Notes: a model not told the origin generated them from the letters alone. A stretch of DNA of 64,000 nucleotides from Xenophilus sp. E41 (GCF_003671765.1 NZ_QPIB01000039.1:1-64000); one strand, 5' to 3'. Counted from the stretch's first letter, positions 29,482 through 37,781 are shown. A program made the numbers and translations.

Positions 29482-30201
29482 GTGACCACAGCACAGCGTC
29501 TGCCCGATCCCTGGGAAGGGTGCGCCCTGTGGCGCATCGACCTGGGCATCGCGCCCGCGCCTTCCGAGCTGGCCAGCCTCGATGCGCAGGAGCGCGCACG
29601 CGCGGCGCGCTTCGTCTTCGAGGACGACCGCCGCCGCTACCAGGCCGCACACGCCGCGATGCGTGCGCTGCTCGCCCAGGCGGCCGGAGGGGCCGAACCG
29701 TCCACGCTGCGCTTCGTGCACAACGCCTTCGGCAAGCCCTCTCTGGCCGACGCGCCGGGCTGCTATTTCAGCCTGAGCCACAGCGGCGATGCGGCCCTGC
29801 TGGCCATCGACCCCGGCGGGCCGGTCGGCGTGGACCTCGAGATCGAACGCGCGATGGACGACATCGACGCCATGGCGCAGGCCCACTTCACCGACGCCGA
29901 GCGCAGCGCGCTGCACGGCGCTCCCCGCGAAGCCCGGACCCGCACTTTCCTGCGCACCTGGACGCGCAAGGAGGCCTGCCTCAAAGCCATCGGCACCGGC
30001 CTGAGCGTCGATCCACGGCAGCTCGAGACGGCCCGCGCCGATGCGCCCGACGCCGCATGGCTCGACGACCCCACCCACGGCGCACGCGCCCTGCACCTGC
30101 GTTCGGGCCGGCTGGCGCCGGACCTGCTGTACTCGGTAGCGAGCACGCGCCTGCTGCACGCGGCACCCGAGGCACCGTGCCCGGCGGAGGCATTCGCATG
30201 A
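29482..30201 (+). CDS. 4'-phosphopantetheinyl transferase (Sfp type)
   Basis: Transfers phosphopantetheine from CoA to the carrier-domain serines, making the four carrier domains of the operon active. The 239-aa protein has the Sfp signatures: SLSHSGDAALLA, the Mg-binding GVDLEIERAMDD (Asp and Glu), and RTWTRKEACLKAIGTGLS. Length is typical of Sfp-type enzymes. The start is taken as GTG at 29482, two bases after the NRPS stop; TTG at 29476 is an alternative. Its place in the operon makes a dedicated role likely. Confidence 0.93.
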   Translation: MTTAQRLPDPWEGCALWRIDLGIAPAPSELASLDAQERARAARFVFEDDRRRYQAAHAAMRALLAQAAGGAEPSTLRFVHNAFGKPSLADAPGCYFSLSHSGDAALLAIDPGGPVGVDLEIERAMDDIDAMAQAHFTDAERSALHGAPREARTRTFLRTWTRKEACLKAIGTGLSVDPRQLETARADAPDAAWLDDPTHGARALHLRSGRLAPDLLYSVASTRLLHAAPEAPCPAEAFA

Positions 30202-31010
30202 CGCCGCTCGTCTTCGGCCCTCCCGGCCGCCAGCTGGTGGGCCTGTACCACCCGGCCGAAAGCCAGCGCGCGGCGAAGACCGCCGTGCTGATGTGCGCGC
30301 CCTACGGCCACGAAGCCATGCGCAGCCAGCGCTTCTTCCGCGTGCTGGCCGACCGGCTCGCGCGTGCGGGCCTGTCGGTGCTGCGCTTCGACTACCACGG
30401 CACCGGCGACTCGCCCGGCGAGGACACCGACGGCGACCTGGACGGCTGGCAGCGCGACATCGGCGCCGCGCACCAGGAACTGCGGCGGCTGGCCGACACG
30501 CGCACCATCCTCTGGTTCGGCGCCCGCCTGGGCGCGACCATCGCCCTGATGGCGGCGCAGCACGAGCGCGCCGACCCGACGCGCATCGTGCTGTGGGACT
30601 TGGTGGTCGATGGCCGTGCCTACCTCGAGGAACTGCGCGCCGCCCATGTGGACGCGCTCGAGCAGTCCTTCTGCATCCCCGACCGCACGCTGCGCCAGCA
30701 GCTGTCGCGCGACCCGGACGCCTTCACCGACGGCCCGCTGGGCTTCGCGATGTCGGCCCGGCTGCGCGAGCAGATCCGCGCGATCGCTCCGGTCAACGTC
30801 ACGGTGAGCGCCGGCAGCGACACCACGGTGTTCGCCGACCCCGACGACCAGGCCGTGCGCCAATGGGTGCAGGCGCAGGTGGCGCGCGAGCTGCCGGTCA
30901 CGCTGGCGCCCTTCCGCCATCCGCTGGTGTGGACCACCGACCCGCAACCCAACAACGCCATGGTGCCGGGAGAAGCGCTGCAGCGCCTGCTGGCCGAGCT
31001 GCGCGGCTGA
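30198..31010 (+). CDS. Alpha/beta hydrolase fold protein lacking the nucleophile serine
   Basis: A 270-aa protein of the alpha/beta hydrolase fold (serine aminopeptidase-like). The start overlaps the PPTase stop (ATGA). Expected landmarks are present: MCAPYGHEAMRSQR in the oxyanion region and LRFDYHGTGDSPGE after strand 4. But the nucleophile elbow reads GARLG, with Arg110 where a hydrolase has Ser. Members of this fold near exopolysaccharide, exosortase and PKS loci often have such a G-x-R-x-G elbow. It may be a non-catalytic partner of the next gene, act by another mechanism, or help hand over or release the product. No signal peptide. Confidence 0.8.
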   Translation: MTPLVFGPPGRQLVGLYHPAESQRAAKTAVLMCAPYGHEAMRSQRFFRVLADRLARAGLSVLRFDYHGTGDSPGEDTDGDLDGWQRDIGAAHQELRRLADTRTILWFGARLGATIALMAAQHERADPTRIVLWDLVVDGRAYLEELRAAHVDALEQSFCIPDRTLRQQLSRDPDAFTDGPLGFAMSARLREQIRAIAPVNVTVSAGSDTTVFADPDDQAVRQWVQAQVARELPVTLAPFRHPLVWTTDPQPNNAMVPGEALQRLLAELRG

Positions 31011-31052
31011 GACCGACGTCCGCCGCACCCCAAGCCCACGAGGATTCGACGC

Positions 31053-31976
31053 ATGAGAGAGTTCCCCATCCTGTTCGGCCCCGAGAACGCCCCGCTGATG
31101 GGGATGGTGACCACGCCCGCCAGCGGCGACACCGCGCCCGTGGCCTGCCTGATGCTCAACATGGGCGCGGGCTACCGCATCGGGCCGCGGCGCATCAACG
31201 TGAAGCTGGCGCGGCGCCTGGCGCAGCACGGCATCAGCAGCCTGCGCATGGACCTGTCCGGGCTCGGCGACAGCAGCGCGCCCAAGGGCCAGGAGCGCTT
31301 CACGCAGCAGGCGGTGCTGGACCTGCAGGCGGCCATGAAGCTGCTGGAGACGACGCTGGGCATCCAGCGCTTCATCGTCATCGGCCTGTGCTCGGGCGGC
31401 GGGCGCGGCCTGTCGCTGGCCGAGGTGGACCCGCGCGTGGTCGGGCTCTTCATGTTCGACAGCTACGCCTTCCCCGGCCGCCGTGCGCGCATCGAGCGCA
31501 ACCTGCGTCGCATGCTTGCGCTGGCGGGCAATGCCTCGGTCTACGGCAAGGTGGGGCGCTGGCTGCGGCGCAAGCTGGGCCCCAAGCAGCCCTCGGCGCA
31601 GCTCTTCGACGACGAGCCGATCGAGGAAACGCAGCGCTATTTCACGACCACCGTGAAGCGGCTGGTCGAGCGCGGCGTGGCGGTTTTCGTGATGTACACG
31701 GGCACGCTGCACGTGCGCGACCTGGGGCGCGACCAGCTCGGCCCGGTGGCGGCCGAGCCCTTCGCCCAGCAGCTCGAATACCGCTTCATCGGCGAGATCG
31801 ACCACACGCTGACCTCGCTCGAGAGCCAGCAGACCTTCCTCGACGAGGTGAGCCAGTGGGTGCGGCGCGTGGCCAGCGGCCGGCCGGCCTCGAAGCCGGC
31901 CGCGGGGGCGCAAGCCGTGCAGCGGGCACCCGTCGTCGCGACCAAGGGCGCGCTGCCCGACATGGCCGCCGGTTGA
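31053..31976 (+). CDS. Alpha/beta hydrolase fold protein with cysteine at the nucleophile elbow
   Basis: A 307-aa alpha/beta hydrolase fold protein, 42 nt after the previous hydrolase on the same strand. It has LNMGAGYRIGPRR after strand 3 and LRMDLSGLGDS after strand 4. The elbow is GLCSG, so the nucleophile position is Cys113, as in dienelactone-hydrolase-type enzymes and in the GLC-x-GA hydrolases found next to exosortase and polyketide loci. The later FIGEIDHTL carries the expected His. Residues from about 270 are low-complexity. With no thioesterase in the synthases, it is the best candidate in the operon for cleaving the final thioester, but this is inferred from position. Confidence 0.8.
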   Translation: MREFPILFGPENAPLMGMVTTPASGDTAPVACLMLNMGAGYRIGPRRINVKLARRLAQHGISSLRMDLSGLGDSSAPKGQERFTQQAVLDLQAAMKLLETTLGIQRFIVIGLCSGGGRGLSLAEVDPRVVGLFMFDSYAFPGRRARIERNLRRMLALAGNASVYGKVGRWLRRKLGPKQPSAQLFDDEPIEETQRYFTTTVKRLVERGVAVFVMYTGTLHVRDLGRDQLGPVAAEPFAQQLEYRFIGEIDHTLTSLESQQTFLDEVSQWVRRVASGRPASKPAAGAQAVQRAPVVATKGALPDMAAG

Positions 31977-32012
31977 GGGGGCGCCGGGACGGCGCGGCCG
32001 GCGGGCCAGGAG

Positions 32013-32041
32013 GGCGGGCCGCCTAGAATTGCCGGCCCGCC
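32013..32041 (+). repeat. Strong GC hairpin after the NRPS operon
   Basis: GGCGGGCC at 32013-32020 pairs with GGCCCGCC at 32034-32041 across a 13-base loop containing TAGAAT. There is no T-tract, so factor-independent termination is doubtful, but it marks the boundary between the biosynthetic operon and the next gene, and TAGAAT could be a -10 element for that gene. Confidence 0.45.
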
Positions 32042-32050
32042 AGCCTCTGG

Positions 32051-32512
32051 ATGAACCCCATGAACCGCTGCCCCACGCCCCCGATTGCTCTCAAAAATAT
32101 AGCTGCCAGCGCAATGCTGGCGGGCGCTGCAGGACTTTTCGGCTTGAACGCGCTGGCCCAGAACCCGATCCCGCAGACGCAGAACGAAGCCGCCCTGGGC
32201 GGTCGCAACTTCCCGATCAACACCCTGCGCGGGAAGATGGTGGTCACCGGCTTTCCCGAGGTGCAGCTCGACGGCATCGCCGAGCGCCTGGCGCCCGGCG
32301 CTCGCATCCGCAACACGCAGAACATGATCATCCAGCCGGCCACCATCACCGGCCAGTACCTGGCGGTGAACTACCGCCGCGATGCGGCCGGGCTGGTGAG
32401 CGACGTGTGGATCCTCACGCCGACCGAGGCCAGCGCCGAGCGCGCGCAGCTCAACAAGCCCTTCCTGAACTTCTGGCCCTTCGTCTCCGCCGCCGAGAAC
32501 GAAGCGCGCTGA
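32051..32512 (+). CDS. Small exported protein of unknown function; signal peptide encoded by a repeat
   Basis: A 153-aa protein with a Sec-type signal peptide (hydrophobic core about residues 17-32, likely cleaved after NALA at 33-36). The mature part (QNPIPQTQNEAALGG, then FPINTLRGKMVVTGFPEV) is soluble, with several short beta-rich stretches and no Cys; no family was recognised. DNA at 32086-32149 matches the reverse complement of the dispersed repeat (compare copy 4 at 32527), so residues about 12-33, the core of the signal peptide, derive from a repeat. A start at 32060 is also possible. A second copy of the same repeat follows the stop codon. Confidence 0.75.
   Translation: MNPMNRCPTPPIALKNIAASAMLAGAAGLFGLNALAQNPIPQTQNEAALGGRNFPINTLRGKMVVTGFPEVQLDGIAERLAPGARIRNTQNMIIQPATITGQYLAVNYRRDAAGLVSDVWILTPTEASAERAQLNKPFLNFWPFVSAAENEAR
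32086..32149 (-). repeat. Dispersed palindromic repeat, copy 3, inside a coding region
   Basis: Reverse-oriented copy: TATAGCT near its start, GCTGGCGGGCGCTGCAG in the centre, then ACTTTTCGGCTTGAA. The same blocks, reverse-complemented, occur in copy 4 only 380 bp away. It is wholly within the gene at 32051 and in frame. Confidence 0.8.
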
Positions 32513-32526
32513 GCCCCGCCTTTCCG

Positions 32527-32592
32527 TTTTCAAGCCAAAAGTGGCTGCAGCGCCCGCCAGCTGGGCGCGAATAGCTATTGATTCCATAGCAA
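32527..32592 (+). repeat. Dispersed palindromic repeat, copy 4
   Basis: A full-length copy between the gene at 32051 and miaB: TTTTCAAGCC, GGCTGCAGCGCCCG, a CAGCTGGGCGCG centre, then AGCTATTGATTCCATAGC. It occupies nearly the whole intergenic gap and ends 13 bp before the miaB start, so miaB's ribosome site (ACGGGAG) lies at its edge. Confidence 0.88.
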
Positions 32593-32605
32593 CGGGAGTT
32601 GCACC

Positions 32606-33943
32606 ATGACCACCTCCACCCCCCCGTCCCGCAAGGTCTTCATCAAGACCTTCGGCTGCCAGATGAACGAGTACGACTCGGACAAGATGGCCGATCTGCT
32701 CGCCGCCGCCGAGGGCTACACGCCTACGCAGGACGTGGAGGAAGCCGACCTGATCCTCTTCAACACCTGCTCGGTGCGCGAGAAGGCACAGGAGAAGGTG
32801 TTCTCCGACCTGGGCCGCGTGCAGCACCTGAAGGCCAAGGGCGTGAAGATCGGCGTCGGCGGCTGCGTCGCCAGCCAGGAGGGCGACGCCATCATCCAGC
32901 GCGCGCCCTATGTCGACGTGGTGTTCGGCCCGCAGACGCTGCACCGCCTGCCGGAGATGCTGGCGCGCCGCGAGGCCGAGAAGCGCCCGCAGGTGGACAT
33001 CTCCTTCCCCGAGATCGAGAAGTTCGACCACCTGCCTCCCGCGCGCGTCGAGGGCGCGACGGCCTACGTGTCGATCATGGAAGGCTGCTCCAAGTACTGC
33101 AGCTATTGCGTGGTGCCCTACACCCGCGGCGAGGAGGTCAACCGCCCGCTGGACGACGTGCTGGTGGAGGTCGCGGGCCTGGCCGACCAGGGCGTGCGCG
33201 AGATCACGCTGCTGGGCCAGAACGTCAACGCGTACCGCGGCCGGATGGGCGACACGGCCGAGATTGCCGACTTCGCGCTGCTCATCGAGTACATCGCCGA
33301 GATCCCGGGCATCGAACGCATCCGCTACACGACCAGCCACCCGAACGAGTTCACGCCGCGGCTGATCGAGGCCTACGCCAAGGTGCCGCAGCTGGTGAGC
33401 CACCTGCATCTGCCCGTGCAGCACGGCAGCGACCGCATCCTGATGGCGATGAAGCGCGGCTACACGGCCATGGAATACAAGAGCACGATCCGCAAGCTGC
33501 GCGCCATCCGCCCGCAGCTCGCCCTGTCGAGCGACTTCATCGTCGGCTTCCCCGGCGAGACCGACGACGACTTCGCGCGGATGATGAAGCTGATCGAGGA
33601 CGTCGGCTTCGACGCCAGCTTCAGCTTCATCTTCAGCCCGCGTCCCGGCACCCCGGCGGCGCAGTTGCACGACGACACGCCGCACGAGGTCAAGCTGCGG
33701 CGCCTGCAGCACCTGCAGAAGACCATCGACGACAACGTCAGGCGTCTGTCCGACGCGCTGGTCGGCACCACGCAGCGCATCCTGGTCGAAGGGCCGTCGA
33801 AGAAGAACGCGGCCGAGATGATGGGCCGCACCGATTGCTTCCGCGTCGTCAACTTCGAGGCGCCTGCGCAGCTCGTCGGTCAGATGGTGGACGTGAAGAT
33901 CACCCGCTCGCTGTCGCACACGTTGCGGGGTGAAGTGGCATGA
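32606..33943 (+). CDS. miaB: tRNA-2-methylthio-N6-isopentenyladenosine synthase MiaB
   Basis: Radical-SAM methylthiotransferase that adds a methylthio group at C2 of i6A37 in tRNAs reading UNN codons. The 445-aa protein has the UPF0004 N-domain ([19 protein letters not shown], with later Cys in NTCSVREKA and GGCVASQ binding the auxiliary cluster), the radical-SAM motif CSKYCSYC near residue 158, and a C-terminal TRAM domain. Full length. It is preceded by repeat copy 4 and followed by a large hairpin repeat. Confidence 0.97.
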   Translation: MTTSTPPSRKVFIKTFGCQMNEYDSDKMADLLAAAEGYTPTQDVEEADLILFNTCSVREKAQEKVFSDLGRVQHLKAKGVKIGVGGCVASQEGDAIIQRAPYVDVVFGPQTLHRLPEMLARREAEKRPQVDISFPEIEKFDHLPPARVEGATAYVSIMEGCSKYCSYCVVPYTRGEEVNRPLDDVLVEVAGLADQGVREITLLGQNVNAYRGRMGDTAEIADFALLIEYIAEIPGIERIRYTTSHPNEFTPRLIEAYAKVPQLVSHLHLPVQHGSDRILMAMKRGYTAMEYKSTIRKLRAIRPQLALSSDFIVGFPGETDDDFARMMKLIEDVGFDASFSFIFSPRPGTPAAQLHDDTPHEVKLRRLQHLQKTIDDNVRRLSDALVGTTQRILVEGPSKKNAAEMMGRTDCFRVVNFEAPAQLVGQMVDVKITRSLSHTLRGEVA

Positions 33944-33951
33944 CATGCGGA

Positions 33952-34068
33952 CAGCCGAACGCGAAGGACGCCAAGGTTACGCGAAGGCCGCGAAAGAACT
34001 TCCTTCCAAGCTGTTTCATGCTTTTTTCGCGCTCTTTGCGAAACCTTCGCGTCCTTCGCGTCCGGCTG
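33952..34068. repeat. Large imperfect inverted repeat after miaB
   Basis: The left arm (33952-33999) and the right arm (34021-34068) pair over about 47 positions with few mismatches; both are built of short GCGAAGGA/C units (for example CGCGAAGGACGC in both arms once complemented). The loop is 21 bases. It fills most of the gap between miaB and the glrK gene. Repeats of this type are frequent after Comamonadaceae genes and may act as transcript-stabilising or terminating structures. Confidence 0.8.
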
Positions 34069-34106
34069 CCCGATTTCGCGGCCTTCGGTCAGGAGCTTCG
34101 CCGCTG

Positions 34107-35546
34107 ATGCCCACCCGTCACCGCGCGCGCGGCTCCTTCCAGCAACTGCTGCTCTTCGCGTTCCTGCTCATCACCGCGCTGCTGCTCGGCGTGGTGCTGC
34201 GCGCGGTGTCGCAGTACGACAAGCTGATCGTGCAGAGCCGCGACGCCGCACGCAGCGCGCTGCAGCTGTCGGGCGCGGCGCAGACGCTGGCCGAGCGCAG
34301 CGCGGCCATGGAACGCTCGGGCCGGCAGTCGCTGGTGCTCAACGACGCCGTGCTGCGCCGCCGCTTCAACGATGCGGCGCGCGATGCGCAGGCGGTGGTG
34401 CAGCGGCTGGTCGACAACGGGCTGCTGCCGCAATCGGCCGAGCAATGGCGCGCGCAGCTGGGCGTGATCGAGGGCCTGATGAGCGGCTCGCAGGACACCG
34501 CCCTGTCGCGCGAGGGCTCGATGGCGATCCAGTTCCGCGAGCTGGACACGCTCAACACGCAGATCGCGCAGCAGGCGCAGTTCCTGATCGAGACGCAGAA
34601 CAACGCCCTGGCCGAGCGGCTGGAGCGCGCGCGGCGGCGGCTGATGCAGCAGGTGATCGCGGCCAGCGGGCTGGCGATCGCGATGGCGCTGGCCTTCGGC
34701 ATCTGGCTGGCGCGGCCCTTCAAGCGGCTGGAACGCGCCATCCACGGGCTGGGCGAGAACCGGCTCGAGGATCCCATCGACATCCGCGGCCCCGCCGACG
34801 TGCGACGCGTGTCGCAGGAGCTGGACTGGCTGCGCCTGCGCCTGATGGAACTCGATGCCGACAAGGCGCGCTTCCTGCGGCACGTCTCGCATGAACTCAA
34901 GACCCCGCTGGCCGCATTGCGCGAGGGCGTGTCGCTGCTGGAGGATGGCGTGACCGGCGCGCTGACGCCCGCGCAGCGCGAGGTGGCGCAGATCCTGAAC
35001 CAGAACACGCTGGCGCTGCAGGGGCAGATCGAGGCGCTGCTGCGCTTCAACGCCGCCGCCTTCGAGGCCCGCCAGCTGAGCCGCCAGCGCACGCCCCTGC
35101 TGCCGCTGATCGAGCAGCAGATCGAGGCGCAGCGCCTGCAGTGGCAGGCGCAGGGCCTGACGGTGCGCGCCGAGGGCGAGCCGCTGACGGTGGTGGTGGA
35201 CCCGGTGAAGATCGGCACCGTGCTGGCCAACCTGCTGTCGAACGCCATCCGTTTCTCCGCGCGCGGCGGCACCATCCAGTTCACCGTGTCCAGCACCGTC
35301 GACCTGGCCATCATCGAGGTGGCCGACGCCGGACCGGGCATCGCCGCCGACGACCGCGACCGCATCTTCGAACCCTTCTTCCGCGGCGAGCGCCAGCCCG
35401 AACACGCCGTGAAAGGCACTGGCATCGGCCTGTCCATCGTGCAGGAGTACATTGCTGCCCATGGCGGACGGATCGAACTGCTGCCGAGCAGCGCGTCCGA
35501 TGGCCCCGGTGCACGTTTCCGCATCGAACTGCCGCGCTCCGCCTGA
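34107..35546 (+). CDS. glrK: Sensor histidine kinase GlrK (QseE-like)
   Basis: A 479-aa membrane sensor kinase. Two membrane segments (about residues 11-31 and 183-205) enclose a periplasmic helical region; then come a HAMP linker, the phosphoacceptor block FLRHVSHELKTPLAAL (His262) and an HATPase domain (NLLSNAIRFS, DAGPGI, GTGIGLSIV). The order kinase, small lipoprotein, sigma-54 activator that follows is the glrK-qseG-glrR arrangement of enterobacteria, which supports the name. The ATG at 34107 has an AGGAG site. In enterobacteria the kinase responds to envelope-related cues; the signal here is unknown. Confidence 0.88.
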   Translation: MPTRHRARGSFQQLLLFAFLLITALLLGVVLRAVSQYDKLIVQSRDAARSALQLSGAAQTLAERSAAMERSGRQSLVLNDAVLRRRFNDAARDAQAVVQRLVDNGLLPQSAEQWRAQLGVIEGLMSGSQDTALSREGSMAIQFRELDTLNTQIAQQAQFLIETQNNALAERLERARRRLMQQVIAASGLAIAMALAFGIWLARPFKRLERAIHGLGENRLEDPIDIRGPADVRRVSQELDWLRLRLMELDADKARFLRHVSHELKTPLAALREGVSLLEDGVTGALTPAQREVAQILNQNTLALQGQIEALLRFNAAAFEARQLSRQRTPLLPLIEQQIEAQRLQWQAQGLTVRAEGEPLTVVVDPVKIGTVLANLLSNAIRFSARGGTIQFTVSSTVDLAIIEVADAGPGIAADDRDRIFEPFFRGERQPEHAVKGTGIGLSIVQEYIAAHGGRIELLPSSASDGPGARFRIELPRSA

Positions 35547-35566
35547 GCCCCCCTTTCCCCCACACC

Positions 35567-36229
35567 ATGCTGCATCCGATCGCTCGCAGATCCTCCGCCG
35601 TGGCACTGGCCGTGCCGCTGCTGCTGGTGGGCTGCGCCACCTCCGCCCCGCCCGCACCGGCGCCTGCGCCTGCGCCCGCACCCGCGGCAGCACCGGCGCC
35701 GGCCCCGGCACCCGCCGCACCCCCGCCCATCCTCCCCGTCGAGGCGGAGCCGAGGGCGCCGGCGACACAGCTGGTGCCGCCCTCGCCCGGGCCCGTCGGC
35801 GCCATGCTGGCCTACGCGGACCGTGTCCGCGGGCTGTCCTCCAACGACCTTCAGGCCGAGATCAACCGCCTGGGCGAAACCGGCGACACGCCCGCGCTGC
35901 AGATGCAGCTCGGCCTGGCGTTGTCGCAGACGCGTTCGCCGCCGGACCTCGCGCGCGCGCTGGGCCTCATGCAACGCGTCGCGGCGAACAGCACGCCCGA
36001 TGGCCTGGCCCTGCAGCCGCTGGCCCGGCTGCTCGCCTCGCGCTTCCTGGAGCAGCGCCGCGTGGAGGACGACCGCGACCGCCAGGTGCAGCAGCTGCGC
36101 GACGCGCAGCGCCGCATCGACCAGCTCAACGACCGCATCGAGGCGCTGCGTGCCATCGAGCGCAGCTTCAGCCGCCCGGCGGCACCGGCGCCGGCGCCCG
36201 CACCGGCGCCCAACGGCGCCAAGCCCTGA
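35567..36229 (+). CDS. QseG-like outer membrane lipoprotein
   Basis: A 220-aa lipoprotein: signal peptide with lipobox LLVGC (Cys near residue 23), then a Pro-Ala low-complexity linker (APAPAP type) to about residue 57. The folded part (residues 75-190) has AEINRLGETGDTPALQMQLG and a C-terminal coiled coil (RDAQRRIDQLNDRIEALRAI). In enterobacteria QseG sits between glrK and glrR and stimulates the kinase; the same position here suggests the same role, though sequence similarity was not tested. It starts 20 nt after glrK and ends 11 nt before glrR. Confidence 0.78.
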   Translation: MLHPIARRSSAVALAVPLLLVGCATSAPPAPAPAPAPAPAAAPAPAPAPAAPPPILPVEAEPRAPATQLVPPSPGPVGAMLAYADRVRGLSSNDLQAEINRLGETGDTPALQMQLGLALSQTRSPPDLARALGLMQRVAANSTPDGLALQPLARLLASRFLEQRRVEDDRDRQVQQLRDAQRRIDQLNDRIEALRAIERSFSRPAAPAPAPAPAPNGAKP

Positions 36230-36240
36230 AAGACGAACGG

Positions 36241-37647
36241 ATGGCCGATTCGCCCGCAACGCCCGGCAACGGCGCCCGCATCCTGGTCGTCGATGACGAC
36301 GCCGACCTGCTGCGCCTGCTGTCGCTGCGCCTGCAGGGCGCGGGCTACCAGGTCACGGCCGTGACCTCGGCCGAGTCGGCCCTGACGCAGCTGGAGATCG
36401 AGCACCCGCGCCTCGTGCTCAGCGACGTCAAGCTGCCCGGGCGCGACGGGCTGCAGCTCTTCGACGAGATCCGCAAGCGCCATCCGACGCTGCCCGTCAT
36501 CCTGCTCACCGCGCACGGCACGATCCCCGACGCGGTGGAGGCCACGGCGCGCGGCGTGTTCACTTACCTGACCAAGCCCTACGAGGCGCGCGAGCTGCTC
36601 GACAAGATCCAGCAGGCGCTGGCCCTGGGCGCGCCCGCGGCCACGCCGGCCGCGGCAGGCGACGAGAGCTGGCGCAGCGAGATCGTCAGCCGGTCCAGCC
36701 GCATGGCGGAGGTGCTCGCGGAGGCCCGCATGGTGGCCAAGACCGACGCCAGCGTGCTGCTGCGCGGCGACTCCGGTGCCGGCAAGGAGGTGCTCGCGCG
36801 CGCCATCCACAAGGCCAGCGACCGCGCGAGGAAGCCCTTCGTGGCCGTCAACTGCGGCGCCATTCCCGAGGCGCTGCTCGAGTCCGAGCTGTTCGGCCAC
36901 GTCAAGGGCGCCTTCACCGACGCGCACGCCAACCACAAGGGCCTGTTCCAGCAGGCCGACGGCGGCACGCTGCTGCTCGACGAGATCGGCGACATGCCCC
37001 CTGCCCTGCAGGTCAAGCTGCTGCGCGTGCTGCAAGAGCGGGCCGTGCGGCCGGTGGGGTCGACGCAGACCTTCCCGGTCGACGTGCGCATCATCTCGGC
37101 GACGCACCGCGACCTGGACCTGGCGATGGAGAGCGGCCAGTTCCGCGAGGACCTGTACTACCGGCTGAACGTCGTCACCCTCACGCTGCCGACGCTGGCC
37201 CAACGTCGCGAGGACATCCCGCTGCTGGCCAACCACTTCCTGCAGCGGCTGGCCGGCAAGTACGGCAAGCGGCTGTCGGGCTTCGCCCCCGAAGCGCTGA
37301 AGGCGCTGACCACGGCGCCGTGGCCGGGCAACGTGCGACAGCTGTTCAACGTGGTCGAGCAGGTGTGCGCGCTGTCGAGCTCGCCGCTGATTCCGCTGGC
37401 GCTGGTCCAGCGGGCCCTGCGGGTGCCGTCCGTCGAAGTGCAGACCTATGCCGAAGCCAAGCAGCGCTTCGAGCGGGAGTACCTGGTCGGCCTGTTGAAA
37501 CTCACTGACGGCAACGTCGCCGATGCCGCGCGGCTGGCGGACCGCAACCGCACGGAGTTCTACCGCCTGCTGCAGAAGCATGAACTCACTCCAGGCCACT
37601 TCAAGGCCGAGGGTGTCGCCGGGCCAAGCGATGCTGTCGCCGAGTAG
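36241..37647 (+). CDS. glrR: Sigma-54-dependent response regulator GlrR (QseF-like)
   Basis: A 468-aa NtrC-type activator: receiver domain (phosphoacceptor Asp62 in VLSDVKLPG, Lys in YLTKPYEA), AAA+ domain (Walker A GDSGAGKE near residue 178, Walker B GGTLLLDEIGDMP, Arg fingers) and a C-terminal Fis-type helix-turn-helix. The sigma-54 contact loop reads GAFTDA at residues 223-228 instead of the consensus GAFTGA. Together with the kinase and lipoprotein it forms a GlrK/GlrR set. Its predicted targets are the two TGTC-N10-GACA sites beginning at its own stop codon; the first overlaps the last codons of this gene. Confidence 0.9.
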   Translation: MADSPATPGNGARILVVDDDADLLRLLSLRLQGAGYQVTAVTSAESALTQLEIEHPRLVLSDVKLPGRDGLQLFDEIRKRHPTLPVILLTAHGTIPDAVEATARGVFTYLTKPYEARELLDKIQQALALGAPAATPAAAGDESWRSEIVSRSSRMAEVLAEARMVAKTDASVLLRGDSGAGKEVLARAIHKASDRARKPFVAVNCGAIPEALLESELFGHVKGAFTDAHANHKGLFQQADGGTLLLDEIGDMPPALQVKLLRVLQERAVRPVGSTQTFPVDVRIISATHRDLDLAMESGQFREDLYYRLNVVTLTLPTLAQRREDIPLLANHFLQRLAGKYGKRLSGFAPEALKALTTAPWPGNVRQLFNVVEQVCALSSSPLIPLALVQRALRVPSVEVQTYAEAKQRFEREYLVGLLKLTDGNVADAARLADRNRTEFYRLLQKHELTPGHFKAEGVAGPSDAVAE

Positions 37648-37652
37648 CGACA
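37635..37652. promoter_or_regulatory. GlrR-type activator site 1 (TGTC-N10-GACA)
   Basis: TGTC at 37635-37638 and GACA at 37649-37652, separated by exactly 10 bases, a perfect match to the dyad known for enterobacterial GlrR. It overlaps the glrR stop codon and lies about 160 bp upstream of the sigma-54 promoter, a normal distance for an enhancer. Confidence 0.8.
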
Positions 37653-37656
37653 GGCC

Positions 37657-37669
37657 TAAGTCCTTGATT
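37657..37669 (-). promoter_or_regulatory. IHF consensus site 1
   Basis: On the minus strand AATCAAGGACTTA matches WATCAANNNNTTR without mismatch. It lies between the two activator sites. The surrounding 16 bp recurs almost exactly at 37780-37795 (15 of 16 identical). Confidence 0.65.
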
Positions 37670-37701
37670 TCATTGGATTTCGCTGTGGCAAGTGCCGGCC
37701 T

Positions 37702-37719
37702 TGTCGGGCTTTGGCGACA
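37702..37719. promoter_or_regulatory. GlrR-type activator site 2 (TGTC-N10-GACA)
   Basis: TGTC at 37702-37705 and GACA at 37716-37719, again with exactly 10 bases between, 67 bp downstream of site 1 and 95 bp upstream of the sigma-54 promoter's -24 element. Confidence 0.8.
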
Positions 37720-37781
37720 AAAACGGGGGCTTTGAGGCCTTTCGGCCGAAAACGCCGCCAAAAACGCCTCAAAAATCGACC

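Noticed and set aside
31053-31976. Naming the hydrolases as exosortase-system hydrolases 1 and 2
   Set aside because: The elbow motifs are reminiscent, but no exosortase, PEP-CTERM protein or polysaccharide gene is in the window, so only the fold and motif are reported.
33930-34106. N-terminal extension of the GlrK kinase to 33930
   Set aside because: The extra codons lie in the hairpin repeat after miaB and overlap the miaB stop; the AGGAG-preceded ATG at 34107 gives the normal membrane start.
35640-35740. Minisatellite-like Pro-Ala coding repeats in the QseG-like gene
   Set aside because: GC-rich low-complexity linkers of this type are common in exported lipoproteins; units are irregular and do not form a clean tandem array.
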